DNA from: Bradyrhizobium sp. Arg816
Lineage (GTDB): Bacteria; Pseudomonadota; Alphaproteobacteria; Rhizobiales; Xanthobacteraceae
Direction of reading: 5' to 3'
NCBI RefSeq assembly: GCF_029989365.1
Contig: NZ_JAPRAQ010000018.1
Coordinates: forward strand, 62,001 to 126,000
Length of the DNA: 64,000 nt
The stretch's first letter is position 1. Every line of letters starts with the position of its first letter. A program made the translations under genes and the position numbers. The notes under the pieces were generated by a model that ran no database searches, was not told the DNA's origin, and saw only the letters and a program-made list of their open reading frames with translations. Below, piece by piece: positions 31,741-40,136 of this stretch.

Positions 31741-32095
31741 AGCGCTGACGGTCCAATGCCAGTCACGCCAACACCTGATTTCTCTAATTGAAACAGTTGA
31801 TTAAACGATGCGGCCCGCGTCCGCGGCCGTTTCGTACACGTCCTCGCGGAACAATGAAAGCCTCCAAAACAGCTGCGGCAAAATTGCCGGCGCGTTGAAC
31901 ATGCAGAACGTGCGCGCCGGCCGCGGCAACACCGTCCGGCCGTAGTTCTCCGGAATGCGCGCTGGCGCCGGATTTGCATAGCTGTCGCAAAGCCGCTGGG
32001 GAGCGAGTCGCCGTCTCCACGCCCGCCGCCACCGTGCGGAAGGCGGACGGCGGTGTCTGTCCCTCGCGGCGCTGATTGCGATCCGCGGAGACGAC
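31741..32095. other. 355-bp gap with a possible gene remnant
   Basis: No confident gene. One minus-strand frame ending at 31801 reads like real protein for ~60 residues (ANPAPARIPENYGRTVLPRP, MFNAPAILPQLFWRLSLFRE, DVYETAADAGRIV). It lacks a convincing start: ATG at 31902 would give only 33 residues and no ribosome site is visible. It may be a short gene or a decayed fragment. Confidence 0.3.
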
Positions 32096-32452
32096 ATGCG
32101 ACTTGCCAAACTATGTGCGGCGGCGCTGCTGGGGCTGATGGCGCTGCTTGCGACCTCGGCGCTGGCGCGCGACGACGGCCGCTACGCCAACTCGCCGCTA
32201 AAACCCTGGTTCGAGAGCCTGCACAGCCAATACGGACAATGCTGCTCGGATGCCGACGGCTACGTCATAGCCGACGTCGACTGGGAATCCGATCGCGGCC
32301 ACTACCGCGTGCGCATCGACGACGAATGGGTCGTCGTGCCCGACGGTGCCGTGATCACCGAGCCGAACAAGATCGGTCGCACCATGGTGTGGAAGCACTA
32401 TGTCGACGGCCATCCGCGCGTGCGCTGCTTCATGCCCGGCAGCATGACGTGA
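32096..32452 (+). CDS. Small exported protein of unknown function, 118 aa
   Basis: Clear signal peptide (MRLAKLCAAALLGLMALLAT, cleavage after SALA at ~24). The mature part is SPLKPWFESLHSQYGQCCSD, ADGYVIADVDWESDRGHYRV, EWVVVPDGAVITEPNKIGRT and HYVDGHPRVRCFMPGSMT. It has three cysteines, including a CC pair that could be redox-active or disulfide-bonded with the C-terminal Cys. This pattern recurs as a small conserved secreted protein in Bradyrhizobium; function unknown. Stop is followed 8 bp later by a REP-like palindrome. Confidence 0.82.
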   Translation: MRLAKLCAAALLGLMALLATSALARDDGRYANSPLKPWFESLHSQYGQCCSDADGYVIADVDWESDRGHYRVRIDDEWVVVPDGAVITEPNKIGRTMVWKHYVDGHPRVRCFMPGSMT

Positions 32453-32460
32453 ACACCGTG

Positions 32461-32505
32461 TCATTCCGGGCGACGCTTCGCGTTGAACCCGGACTGACGG
32501 AATGA
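32461..32505. repeat. REP-like element (family D), short copy
   Basis: TCATTCCGGG at the left, CCCGGA in the middle, and GGAATGA at the right end form an inverted repeat between two convergent small genes. The CATTCCGGG...GAACCCGGA layout matches the longer copy at 61893-61974. Confidence 0.55.
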
Positions 32506-32508
32506 GGC

Positions 32509-32778
32509 TCAGCGCGCCGTGCTTTCCGAATTCGCGCTGGCCAGCCGCTTGACGCGCGGCGACAACACTGACATTTGCGCGGGCGAGGCGGGCATGCCGG
32601 CGACGATCATCGCGGGCGCAGCCGACTGCTCCTCGACTCCGGCGCCGCCGAGCACCTGCACTTGCGTCGTCGAAATCGGAAACGACTTCACTTCGTAAGA
32701 GGGAAGCTCGCCGGCAAATGCGTCGGCCGAGCTCGCAATCATGGCGCCGGCAACGGCAATCATTGAAAGAATGCGCAT
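32509..32778 (-). CDS. Small exported protein of unknown function, 89 aa
   Basis: Signal peptide at residues 1-21 (MRILSMIAVAGAMIASSADA), then a short mature chain: ELPSYEVKSFPISTTQVQVL, GGAGVEEQSAAPAMIVAGMP and a basic C terminus. No known domain. ATG 32778 is fixed by GGAGATTTTCCA upstream; a longer frame upstream has no support. Convergent with the 118-aa secreted protein. Confidence 0.75.
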   Translation of the reverse strand: MRILSMIAVAGAMIASSADAFAGELPSYEVKSFPISTTQVQVLGGAGVEEQSAAPAMIVAGMPASPAQMSVLSPRVKRLASANSESTAR

Positions 32779-32970
32779 TGGAAAATCTCCGTTGAAGGTA
32801 TCAATCGGAGGTTTGGTCGCGGCGATGCCGCAACAGGTTCGCTCATGTACGAACATTCGACCGCCGCCGGCGGATCTATTTGATTGCGTGATGCGACAGC
32901 CGTGAAACGCGGAAGAAGTTTTCCGCGACAATGTTTCCGGACGGTTTCGCCGAAGGCGCGAAACGACTCG

Positions 32971-34335
32971 TCAGCCCGTTTGCAGATCGAGGTGCCGCGA
33001 TCTGGCCGTCGCGGTTGCCTCCGGAAAGCGCAAGCTCATCGTCGTGCCGCAGCCGGGATCGGAGGCGATGACGAGCTCGCCGTCATGGGCAGCCATGATC
33101 TCGCGGACGATCGACAGGCCGAGGCCAGCGCCGCCGCATGCGCTGTTGCCGGTTTGAAACGGCTCCAGCAGCTTGTGCTCCGCGCCGTCAGGCAGGCCTG
33201 CGCCGTCATCTTCAACCGAGATGCTGCCGCGGCCGAGCGTGACGACAATGCGCCGCGCGCCATGGGCATGGATGAGCGCGTTGCCGACGAGATTGGCGAG
33301 CGCGCTGCGGATGGCGGCGTCGACGCCTTGCACCAGGAAAGGACCTTCGTCGGCCCGCTCCAGCGCAAGCTCGATGCCGGCGTCCAGCGCCGAGGGACCG
33401 AAATCGGCCAGCACGTCCAGCGTGATGGCGGCAAGATCGATCGGCCGCTTTTCGATCGCGTGATTTTGCAGGCGCGCCAGGTCGAGCATGGCTGAGACCA
33501 GCGACGTCAGGCGGCGGACGTCCCGCACCAGCTCGGCCTTCAGGGCCGGATCGGGCACGTCGTCGATCTTCGCGCGCAGCAGCGTGAGCGGCGTGCGAAG
33601 CTGATGGGCTGCATTGCCGAGAAAGCGGCGCTGCATCCTGATATAGGCGTCGATCTCGCCGAAGGCGCGGTTCAGTGCCTCGACCAGCGGCTTCAGCTCG
33701 GAGGGGACTTCGGACAGCGATATCAAACCTTGCGGGGCCGAGGGATCGATCGCGAGCGCGCGGCGTGCAACCCGTTCGATGCCGCGCGAGACGAAACATG
33801 CAGCAAGCGCTGAACCGATGGCGACGGTCGCCGCAAAGGCCAGCGCCACCAGGATGATCGAATAGATTCTGCTGACGAGGAAGCTTCTTGCCATCCGGCC
33901 GAAGCGGACCTGAGGCTCGCCGACCATCGTCGTAAGCCGCAAGGAGCCCCGTTGCGCAACGGCGAGACAGAACGTGCTCTTCTGGTCGTGGGTGCTGAAG
34001 ACGGACAAACCGATGGGCCCGCGATAGGGGAATGCGAAAGGAAGCGCCGGCCGGTGCTCGCTACGGTACTCGCTGACGAGATCGCCAACGGATACGACGT
34101 ACCAGAGGTTCGGGCTGTCGGCCTTCAATTCCATGAGCGCGGGAGTCGGGCGTACCGTCAGGTTTTGCCCATCGAACTCAGTGGCGCGATCGAGAACGGC
34201 GGCCACGACCCGGCAGGCCCTGAACTCGCGTTCCTCCAGCGGGTACCTCGAGACGAAGATCGCGACCATGATCAAAAAGATCATTGTGGCGGCGATGCCG
34301 AGCGAGAACGCAAACGTTCGGGCGATCGACCTCAT
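32971..34335 (-). CDS. Two-component sensor histidine kinase, 454 aa
   Basis: Two membrane segments (~8-28 and ~155-182) bracket a ~125-residue periplasmic sensor region. A HAMP-like stretch and dimerisation domain follow, with the phospho-acceptor His in NAAHQLRTPL (H244). The ATPase shows ANLVGNALIHA (N box), VEDDGAGLP (G1) and GGAGLGLSIVREIM (G2). It overlaps the response regulator gene by 4 bp (ATGA), so both are translated from one message. The signal sensed is unknown. The neighbouring divergent gene encodes a MipA/OmpV outer-membrane protein, suggesting envelope-related control. Confidence 0.93.
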   Translation of the reverse strand: MRSIARTFAFSLGIAATMIFLIMVAIFVSRYPLEEREFRACRVVAAVLDRATEFDGQNLTVRPTPALMELKADSPNLWYVVSVGDLVSEYRSEHRPALPFAFPYRGPIGLSVFSTHDQKSTFCLAVAQRGSLRLTTMVGEPQVRFGRMARSFLVSRIYSIILVALAFAATVAIGSALAACFVSRGIERVARRALAIDPSAPQGLISLSEVPSELKPLVEALNRAFGEIDAYIRMQRRFLGNAAHQLRTPLTLLRAKIDDVPDPALKAELVRDVRRLTSLVSAMLDLARLQNHAIEKRPIDLAAITLDVLADFGPSALDAGIELALERADEGPFLVQGVDAAIRSALANLVGNALIHAHGARRIVVTLGRGSISVEDDGAGLPDGAEHKLLEPFQTGNSACGGAGLGLSIVREIMAAHDGELVIASDPGCGTTMSLRFPEATATARSRHLDLQTG

Positions 34336-35012
34336 CGCGGCGTTGCCATCCGCAGGATGTAGCCGATGCCCCGCATGCTGCGGATCTCGACGTCGCCGCC
34401 GAGCTCGGCCAGTTTCTTCCGCAGGCGCGAGACCTGCGCTTCGAGCGTGTTGGATTCGATCTCGTCGTCGAAGCCGTAGATCTCCTCGATCAGGGCGGTG
34501 CGGGTGATGACGCGGTCGCGCCGCATCAGCAGCGCGCCCAGGATCACCGCCTCGCGCCGGCGCAGCAGGATTTTGGTGTCGGCGACCACCGCCTCGTTGC
34601 TGCCGAGATGCAGCTCGACATTGCCGAGCGACAGCACGGCAGGCGCGAGCAGCCGGGGGCGGCGCAGCACCGCGCGCACCCGTGCAATCAATTCCTGCGG
34701 CTCGAAGGGCTTGCCGAGATAGTCGTCGGCACCGCTGTTGAGGCCGTCGACGACGTCCTCCTTGGTGTCCTTGGACGTCAGCATGATGATCGCAGGGCGA
34801 TCCGGTAACTGGCTCAGCGCCGTGACCACCTCGAGCGCATCACCGTCGGGCAGCATCCGGTCGATGATGGCGAGGTCATATTTGAAATTGTCCAGCGCCT
34901 GCCGGGCATCGGCGATCGAGCCGACGAGATCGACGACGCCGTGCAATTGTCCGAGCAGGCGGCAGACATAAGCGCCGATCTGCGGTTCGTCTTCGATCAC
35001 GAGCGAGCGCAC
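34332..35012 (-). CDS. Two-component response regulator, OmpR/PhoB family, 226 aa
   Basis: Receiver domain (1-~118) has the acidic pair in VIEDEP, the phospho-acceptor Asp in LAIIDRMLPDGD (D51), the Thr/Ser in IMLTSKD and the Lys in GKPFEPQEL. A C-terminal winged helix follows (REAVILGALLMRRDRVITRT, VSRLRKKLAEL, IRSMRGIGYILR). GTG 35012 is chosen because it gives the typical MRSLVIEDEP start with AAGGA 8 nt upstream; an ATG at 35042 adds ten residues. Paired with the sensor kinase. An 11-bp direct repeat in the upstream divergent region fits an OmpR-type target. Confidence 0.93.
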   Translation of the reverse strand: MRSLVIEDEPQIGAYVCRLLGQLHGVVDLVGSIADARQALDNFKYDLAIIDRMLPDGDALEVVTALSQLPDRPAIIMLTSKDTKEDVVDGLNSGADDYLGKPFEPQELIARVRAVLRRPRLLAPAVLSLGNVELHLGSNEAVVADTKILLRRREAVILGALLMRRDRVITRTALIEEIYGFDDEIESNTLEAQVSRLRKKLAELGGDVEIRSMRGIGYILRMATPR

Positions 35013-35192
35013 GCGGGTCGTCCTTGACTGTCCTGGGGCCATCGGGCCCCGACCTTGACGCTTCCTGGCCGAAGTCCGGCGGTTCGGTTCGTGCGCGAGT
35101 TCCGTTTAACGGAGCGAGCTTGGCGAATAAAAGGCAGGCACGAACGGGCCGAGCGGCACGCACGCTCCAAAGTTATGGACGTGAACGCGTCG

Positions 35193-35214
35193 CGGGCAAT
35201 GTTCGGGCAACGTT
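35193..35214. promoter_or_regulatory. 11-bp direct repeat, OmpR/PhoB-type operator candidate
   Basis: CGGGCAATGTT followed directly by CGGGCAACGTT: two 11-bp units differing at one base, midway between the response regulator gene and mipA. OmpR-family regulators bind such head-to-tail repeats with a one-helical-turn period. Confidence 0.55.
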
Positions 35215-35354
35215 GATCCGGCGGCGCACCCCCGTGCGCGGAATGTCGCAGGGGCGATCGGGCGTTGCAATCTTGGGGCAATTTTGCCGGACCACATGCT
35301 GGGCTCCAACCACACCAGTCGACTCGGCCAGCAAGGCCGGTCCGGGGCCCTGAA

Positions 35355-36239
35355 ATGAAGCATATCGACGAAGCCGCTCTCCGCCTCACGGTGAATGCGC
35401 GGCGGACGACCGCCTGCCTTGCCGCACTCGGGATCATTGCGACCGCGCAATCGGCATCGGCGCAGACCGCGTTCACGCTGCCGGCCCCGCCCTTCGAGCT
35501 GCCGATGCTGCCGTCGCCGTCCGGCAACTGGACCGTCATGGTCGGCATCGGCGGTGAATACACGCCTGACTTCGTTGGGTCGAAGAACAGCAAGTTTCGT
35601 CCGATCCCGATCTTCACCATCCGTCGCGCCGGATCGATCGACCAGTTTCGCGGTCCGCGCGACAGCGCCAGCATCGCGCTGCTCGACGTCGGCAATTTTC
35701 GCGCGGGCCCCGCGTTCAAATACGTCTCCTCGCGCAAGAGCGACAAATATGTCGAGCTGACCGGCCTCGGCGACGTCAAGGCGGCTTATGAGCTCGGCGG
35801 CTTCGTCGAATATTATCCGGTCGACTGGCTGCGCCTGCGCAGTGAATTGCGCCAGGGCATGGGTGGCCATACCGGAACGGTCGCCGATGTTTCCGCCGAC
35901 GTCATCGTACCGCTGATCCAGAGGCTGACGATCTCGGCCGGCCCGCGCTTCACCTGGAAGAGCACCAAGGCGACCGCGCCCTATTTCGGGGTTGATGCCG
36001 CGCAGGCGCTGGCGTCCGGGCTGCCGATGTACGACGCCAAGGGCGGTGCGCATTCGGTCGGCTTCGGCAGCCAGATCTCCTATCGCATCAATCCGCAGTG
36101 GGAGGTCCACGCCTATGTCGAGTACGAGAAGCTGCTTGGTGACGCCGCAGACAGCCCGCTGGTGAAGTTGCGGGGATCGTCGAACCAGACCACCGTCGGC
36201 GTGGGTGCGTCCTATTCGTTCGATTTCAGGATTCGATAG
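35355..36239 (+). CDS. MipA/OmpV family outer-membrane protein, 294 aa
   Basis: Signal peptide to about residue 36 (TTACLAALGIIATAQSASA). The mature protein is a beta-barrel with alternating hydrophobic strands: WTVMVGIGGEYTPDFVGSKN, FRPIPIFTIRR, AYELGGFVEYYPVDWLRLR, LTISAGPRFTW, HAYVEYEKLLGDAADSPLV. The C terminus is VGVGASYSFDFRIR. GGEYTPDFVGSKNSK and the ADSPLV block are typical of MipA (murein-interacting)/OmpV proteins. ATG 35355 gives a compact N-region; upstream extension not supported. Divergent from the two-component genes and 3 bp from the next gene. Confidence 0.87.
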   Translation: MKHIDEAALRLTVNARRTTACLAALGIIATAQSASAQTAFTLPAPPFELPMLPSPSGNWTVMVGIGGEYTPDFVGSKNSKFRPIPIFTIRRAGSIDQFRGPRDSASIALLDVGNFRAGPAFKYVSSRKSDKYVELTGLGDVKAAYELGGFVEYYPVDWLRLRSELRQGMGGHTGTVADVSADVIVPLIQRLTISAGPRFTWKSTKATAPYFGVDAAQALASGLPMYDAKGGAHSVGFGSQISYRINPQWEVHAYVEYEKLLGDAADSPLVKLRGSSNQTTVGVGASYSFDFRIR

Positions 36240-36242
36240 ATC

Positions 36243-36983
36243 ATGCGCCGCAGAGTCATCCTGGGTCTCGCCTGCGCAATTGCTTCCGTCGTCCTCGGCG
36301 CGGCCGCGGCGTTCGAGACGCGTGCGACGAAACTCCAGGCGATCAAGACCGTCGGTGTCGTCTCAGCCATCGGCGAGGAGATGAGCCTGACGCAGGCCGG
36401 GCTGACCGCGCTCGGCAACACCGGGCAAAGCGTTTCGATCAGCGCATGGGGGCTGGACGAGCTGATCGTCCAGCAAACGACGAAGCTCTTGAGCGGACGT
36501 TTTCGCGTGCAGGCGGTGAGCTACCGGCGCGCAGCGTTCGCCGCGATCAGGGATTCGGCGGTTGCGCCGGTCAATCTCCTGCGCAGCGATCCGTTCAAGG
36601 AGCTGGTTCGCAGCGATGTCGCGCCGCAGGGATTGGATGCCTACATCGTCATCACCCGGGCCAGATCGAAACTAGGCAACGGGCGCAACGTCGAGGGCAT
36701 CGGGCTTGCTCAATATCGGACGCTGCTTGCGGACTACGGCCTGATCCACGCGCTGTACGAGGTGCGCGTGATCGACGGCAAGTCGTTCGACGTGATCGAG
36801 AAGCGGGCGGCCGCGCCGCTCGACAACACGGGGACTATGCGGCTCGCCGGCCCGAGCGGGCCTGTCGACGCGACGTTTGACGGCCCGGCTTCGAATGAAC
36901 GGCTACGCGCGGCGATCGCGGATCTCATCACGCGCAGTCTGCCGGTCACGCTCGGCGACATGCATCTGATCGATAGTCAGTGA
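36243..36983 (+). CDS. Exported protein of unknown function, partner of mipA, 246 aa
   Basis: Signal peptide at residues ~1-23 (MRRRVILGLACAIASVVLGA). The mature part looks like a mixed alpha/beta domain: IKTVGVVSAIGEEMSLTQAG, VSISAWGLDELIVQQTTKLL, LDAYIVITRARSKLGNGRN and LIHALYEVRVIDGKSFDVIE. No named domain recognised. ATG lies 3 bp after the mipA stop, so the two form an operon and may be regulated together by the divergent two-component system. Confidence 0.75.
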   Translation: MRRRVILGLACAIASVVLGAAAAFETRATKLQAIKTVGVVSAIGEEMSLTQAGLTALGNTGQSVSISAWGLDELIVQQTTKLLSGRFRVQAVSYRRAAFAAIRDSAVAPVNLLRSDPFKELVRSDVAPQGLDAYIVITRARSKLGNGRNVEGIGLAQYRTLLADYGLIHALYEVRVIDGKSFDVIEKRAAAPLDNTGTMRLAGPSGPVDATFDGPASNERLRAAIADLITRSLPVTLGDMHLIDSQ

Positions 36984-37001
36984 CCTCTAGGCTTGTCGCC
37001 G

Positions 37002-38543
37002 TCAGGTCACCGGCGCCGGATTGAACAGCGTGAGATCGTTGTGGATGCCCCAGCGGTCCGACCACGGTTTCGTGCGGCCAGAGGCGACGTCGAGGATCAG
37101 GCGGAACAGGTCCCAGCCGGTTTCCTCGATGGTCTTCTCGCCAGTGGCGATGCCGCCCGCGTCGAAGTCGATCAGGTCCTTCCAGCGCCGTGCGAGCTCG
37201 GTGCGGGTCGCGACCTTGATCACGGGCGCGGCGGCAAGACCGTAAGGCGTGCCGCGGCCGGTGGTGAACACTTGCAGCGTCATGCCGGAGGCGAGCTGGA
37301 GCGTGCCGCAGATGAAGTCGGAGGCGGGCGTTGCCGCGAACAGCATGCCCTTCTGGGTCGCCTTCTCGCCGGGCGAGAGCACGCCGGTGATGGCTGACGA
37401 GCCGGACTTGACGATCGAACCGAGTGACTTCTCGACGATGTTGGCAAGGCCACCCTTCTTGTTGCCGGGCGTGGTGTTGGCACTGCGGTCGGCGCCGCCG
37501 CGGGCCAGATAAGAATCGTACCAGGCCATCTCGCGCACCAGCGCGCGGCCGACGTCCTCGTTGATGGCGCGTCGCGTGAGCAGCTGGATGGCGTCGCGGA
37601 CTTCGGTCACTTCCGAGAACATCACGGTCGCGCCGGCACGCACCAGCAGGTCCGCTGCAAAGCCCAGCGCGGGGTTCGCGGTGACGCCGGAGAAGGCGTC
37701 GCTGCCGCCGCATTGCAGGCCGATGACGAGATCGGCGGCCGGGCAGGTCTCGCGGGTGCGGGTGTTGAGGATCTTCAGGCGGGCTTCGGCCTGGGTCATG
37801 ATCGCATCGACGATCGCACCAAAGCCGTCGAAGGCTTCGTCCTGCATGCGCACGATGGCATCGCTGACGCCCTCCGGCACCAGCCGCTCGGGCGCGAGCT
37901 TTTCGCAGCCGAGGCTGATGACCAGGATCTCGCCGCCGAAATTCGGGTTCTGCGCGATGTTCTGCAGCGTGCGGATCGGAACGACCGCATCGGGGGCATT
38001 GATGGCGACGCCGCAGCCATAGGCGTGCGTCAGCGGCACGACGTCGTCAACATTTGGGTATTTCGGCAGCAGCTCGGCGCGGATGCGCTTCACGGCGTAT
38101 TCCATCGTGCCCTTGACGCATTGCACAGAGGAGGAGATGCCGAGAATGTTTTTCGTTCCGACCGAGCCGTCGGTGTTGCGATAGCCCTCGAAGGTAAACC
38201 CTTCGAGCGGCGGCAGCGGAGCCGGGACGGCGGTGGAGATTTCCAGCTTGTCGAGCGCAGGGGCCTCGGGCATGCGGATGCGCGCTTCATCCACCCATTC
38301 GCCGGCCAGGATCGGCGACAACGCATGGCCGATCACCTCGCCATAGCGGACGATCGGCGCGTCCTGCGCGATGTCGACCAGCGCCGTCTTGTGCCCTTGC
38401 GGCACGAAGGCGCGCAGCGTCAGCCCGCTGGCGAAACGGGAGCCGGCGGGGAGCCCGAAATCATTGACCACGATCGCGACATTGTCGCGGTCGTTGAGCT
38501 TGATGTAGCGGGGCTGCTCTTTCGCTGCGACGTCCTGGTCCAT
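37002..38543 (-). CDS. garD: Galactarate dehydratase (UxaA family), 513 aa
   Basis: Dehydrates galactarate to 5-dehydro-4-deoxy-D-glucarate. An N-terminal SAF domain (~1-95, YIKLNDRDNVAIVVNDFGLP) is followed by the UxaA catalytic region: FEGYRNTDGSVGTKNILGIS, VPLTHAYGCG, LGCEKLAPERL, LQCGGSDAFSGVTANPALG. Length matches GarD (about 520) rather than a split UxaA. ATG 38543 has GGAGG 9 nt upstream. Last gene of the minus-strand glucarate/galactarate cluster, but a family C repeat (38563-38653) lies between it and the aldehyde dehydrogenase gene, so it may have its own promoter. Altronate or related hydro-lyase activity cannot be ruled out by eye. Confidence 0.85.
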   Translation of the reverse strand: MDQDVAAKEQPRYIKLNDRDNVAIVVNDFGLPAGSRFASGLTLRAFVPQGHKTALVDIAQDAPIVRYGEVIGHALSPILAGEWVDEARIRMPEAPALDKLEISTAVPAPLPPLEGFTFEGYRNTDGSVGTKNILGISSSVQCVKGTMEYAVKRIRAELLPKYPNVDDVVPLTHAYGCGVAINAPDAVVPIRTLQNIAQNPNFGGEILVISLGCEKLAPERLVPEGVSDAIVRMQDEAFDGFGAIVDAIMTQAEARLKILNTRTRETCPAADLVIGLQCGGSDAFSGVTANPALGFAADLLVRAGATVMFSEVTEVRDAIQLLTRRAINEDVGRALVREMAWYDSYLARGGADRSANTTPGNKKGGLANIVEKSLGSIVKSGSSAITGVLSPGEKATQKGMLFAATPASDFICGTLQLASGMTLQVFTTGRGTPYGLAAAPVIKVATRTELARRWKDLIDFDAGGIATGEKTIEETGWDLFRLILDVASGRTKPWSDRWGIHNDLTLFNPAPVT

Positions 38544-38562
38544 CTGCGCTTGCCTCCGAAGC

Positions 38563-38653
38563 CGTAGGGTGGGCAAAAGGCGCAACGCGCCGTGCCCACC
38601 ATGCTTCACACCGAACGTAAGCGGTGGGCACGCTTCGCTTTGCCCACCCTACG
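38563..38653. repeat. Palindromic intergenic element (family C), 91 bp
   Basis: Perfect 15-bp terminal arms (CGTAGGGTGGGCAAA and TTTGCCCACCCTACG) and inner arms GTGCCCACC / GGTGGGCAC. It fills most of the 125-bp gap between the aldH stop and the garD start, 19 bp upstream of the garD ATG. Confidence 0.8.
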
Positions 38654-38668
38654 ATATCTTCCCCGTGG

Positions 38669-40117
38669 TTAGCCCGGATAGGTATAGGCAGTCTTCACCG
38701 TGGTGTAGAACTCGCGCGCATAGGAGCCCTGCTCGCGGGCGCCGTAGCTCGAACCCTTCCGGCCACCGAACGGCACGTGATAGTCGACGCCGGCGGTCGG
38801 CAGATTGACCATCACCATGCCGGACTCGCTGTTGCGCTTGTAGTGCGAGGCGTATTTCAGGCTGCTCGTGCAGATGCCCGAGGCGAGGCCGAACTCGGTG
38901 TCATTGGAGATCGCCAGCGCCTCCTCGTAGTTCTTGGCGCGGATGACGGCGGCGACGGGGCCAAAAATCTCCTCGCGCGCGATGCGCATGTTGTTGTTGG
39001 CCTCGGTGAACAGCGCCGGCTGGAGGTAATGGCCGGGCGTCTCGCGCTTGAGCAGCTCGCCGCCGAAGGCGAGCTTTGCGCCTTCGTCCTGGCCGATCTT
39101 GATGTAGCGCAGGTCCTGGTCGAGCTGGCTCTGGTCGACCACCGGGCCGATATGCACGCCGGCCTTGAGCGCGTCGTCCACCGACAGGCCCTTGAGGCGC
39201 TCGGCCACCGCGGCGACGAAGCGGTCGTGGATGCCTTCGGTGACGATCAGGCGGGACGAGGCGGTGCAGCGCTGGCCGGTCGAGAAATAGGCGCCGTTGA
39301 CAGCGACCTCGACGGCCGTCTTGAGGTCGGCGTCGTCGAGCACGACCAGCGGATTCTTGCCGCCCATCTCGAGCTGGAACTTCTTCATCGGGTTCGACAG
39401 CACGCAGGCCTGCGCGATCTTGCGGCCGGTCTGCACCGAGCCGGTGAAGGAGATCGCCGCGACATCCGGGTGATCGAGCAAGGTCTGGCCGACCACGGAG
39501 CCGGAGCCAACCACGAGGTTGAACACGCCGGCGGGAATGCCGGAACGGGTGATGATCTCGGACAGCGCGTGTCCCGAGCCCGGCACCAACTCGGCCGGCT
39601 TGAACACCACCGTGTTGCCGTAGCAGAGCGCGGGCGCGATCTTCCAGGCGGGGATCGCGATCGGGAAATTCCAGGGCGTGATCATGCCGATGACGCCGAC
39701 CGGCTCGCGGGTCAGCTCGACGTCGAGACCGGGACGGACGGAGGCGCCCTTTTCGCCGATCAGGCGCAGCGCCTCGCCGGCGAAGAATGCAAAGATCTGG
39801 CCGGCACGGGCGACCTCGCCGATGCCCTCGGGGAGCGTCTTGCCTTCCTCGCGGGCGAGCAGGCGGCCGAGCTCTTCCTTGCGGGCGAGGATTTCGAGGG
39901 AAATCTTGTTCAGCGCGTCATAGCGCACCTGCGGCGTCGACTGCGCCCAGGCGGGGAAGGCGGCCTTGGCCGCGGCGATCGCCTTCTCGGTCTGCGCCTT
40001 GTCGGCCTTGGCGTACTCGCCGACGAGATCGTTGGTGTTGGAGGGGTTGATGTTCTTGGTGACGCCGGAGCCGTCGACCCACTCGCCGCCGATGAAGTTC
40101 TTCAGGATCGCAGTCAT
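38669..40117 (-). CDS. Aldehyde dehydrogenase, probably 2,5-dioxovalerate (2-oxoglutarate semialdehyde) dehydrogenase, 482 aa
   Basis: Complete ALDH superfamily protein. Cofactor and catalytic blocks are VGVIGMITPWNFPIAIP (oxyanion Asn), SFTGSVQTG, LEMGGKNPLVVLDD (general-base Glu), STGQRCTASSR (catalytic Cys) and EEIFGPVAAV. It sits between gudD and garD, so the expected substrate is 2,5-dioxopentanoate made by KdgD, oxidised to 2-oxoglutarate with NAD(P)+. Specificity is inferred from context. ATG 40117 has GGAGG 6 nt upstream; it starts 19 bp after the gudD stop. Confidence 0.9.
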   Translation of the reverse strand: MTAILKNFIGGEWVDGSGVTKNINPSNTNDLVGEYAKADKAQTEKAIAAAKAAFPAWAQSTPQVRYDALNKISLEILARKEELGRLLAREEGKTLPEGIGEVARAGQIFAFFAGEALRLIGEKGASVRPGLDVELTREPVGVIGMITPWNFPIAIPAWKIAPALCYGNTVVFKPAELVPGSGHALSEIITRSGIPAGVFNLVVGSGSVVGQTLLDHPDVAAISFTGSVQTGRKIAQACVLSNPMKKFQLEMGGKNPLVVLDDADLKTAVEVAVNGAYFSTGQRCTASSRLIVTEGIHDRFVAAVAERLKGLSVDDALKAGVHIGPVVDQSQLDQDLRYIKIGQDEGAKLAFGGELLKRETPGHYLQPALFTEANNNMRIAREEIFGPVAAVIRAKNYEEALAISNDTEFGLASGICTSSLKYASHYKRNSESGMVMVNLPTAGVDYHVPFGGRKGSSYGAREQGSYAREFYTTVKTAYTYPG

Positions 40118-40136
40118 GTAGTCCTCCGAGATTTTC

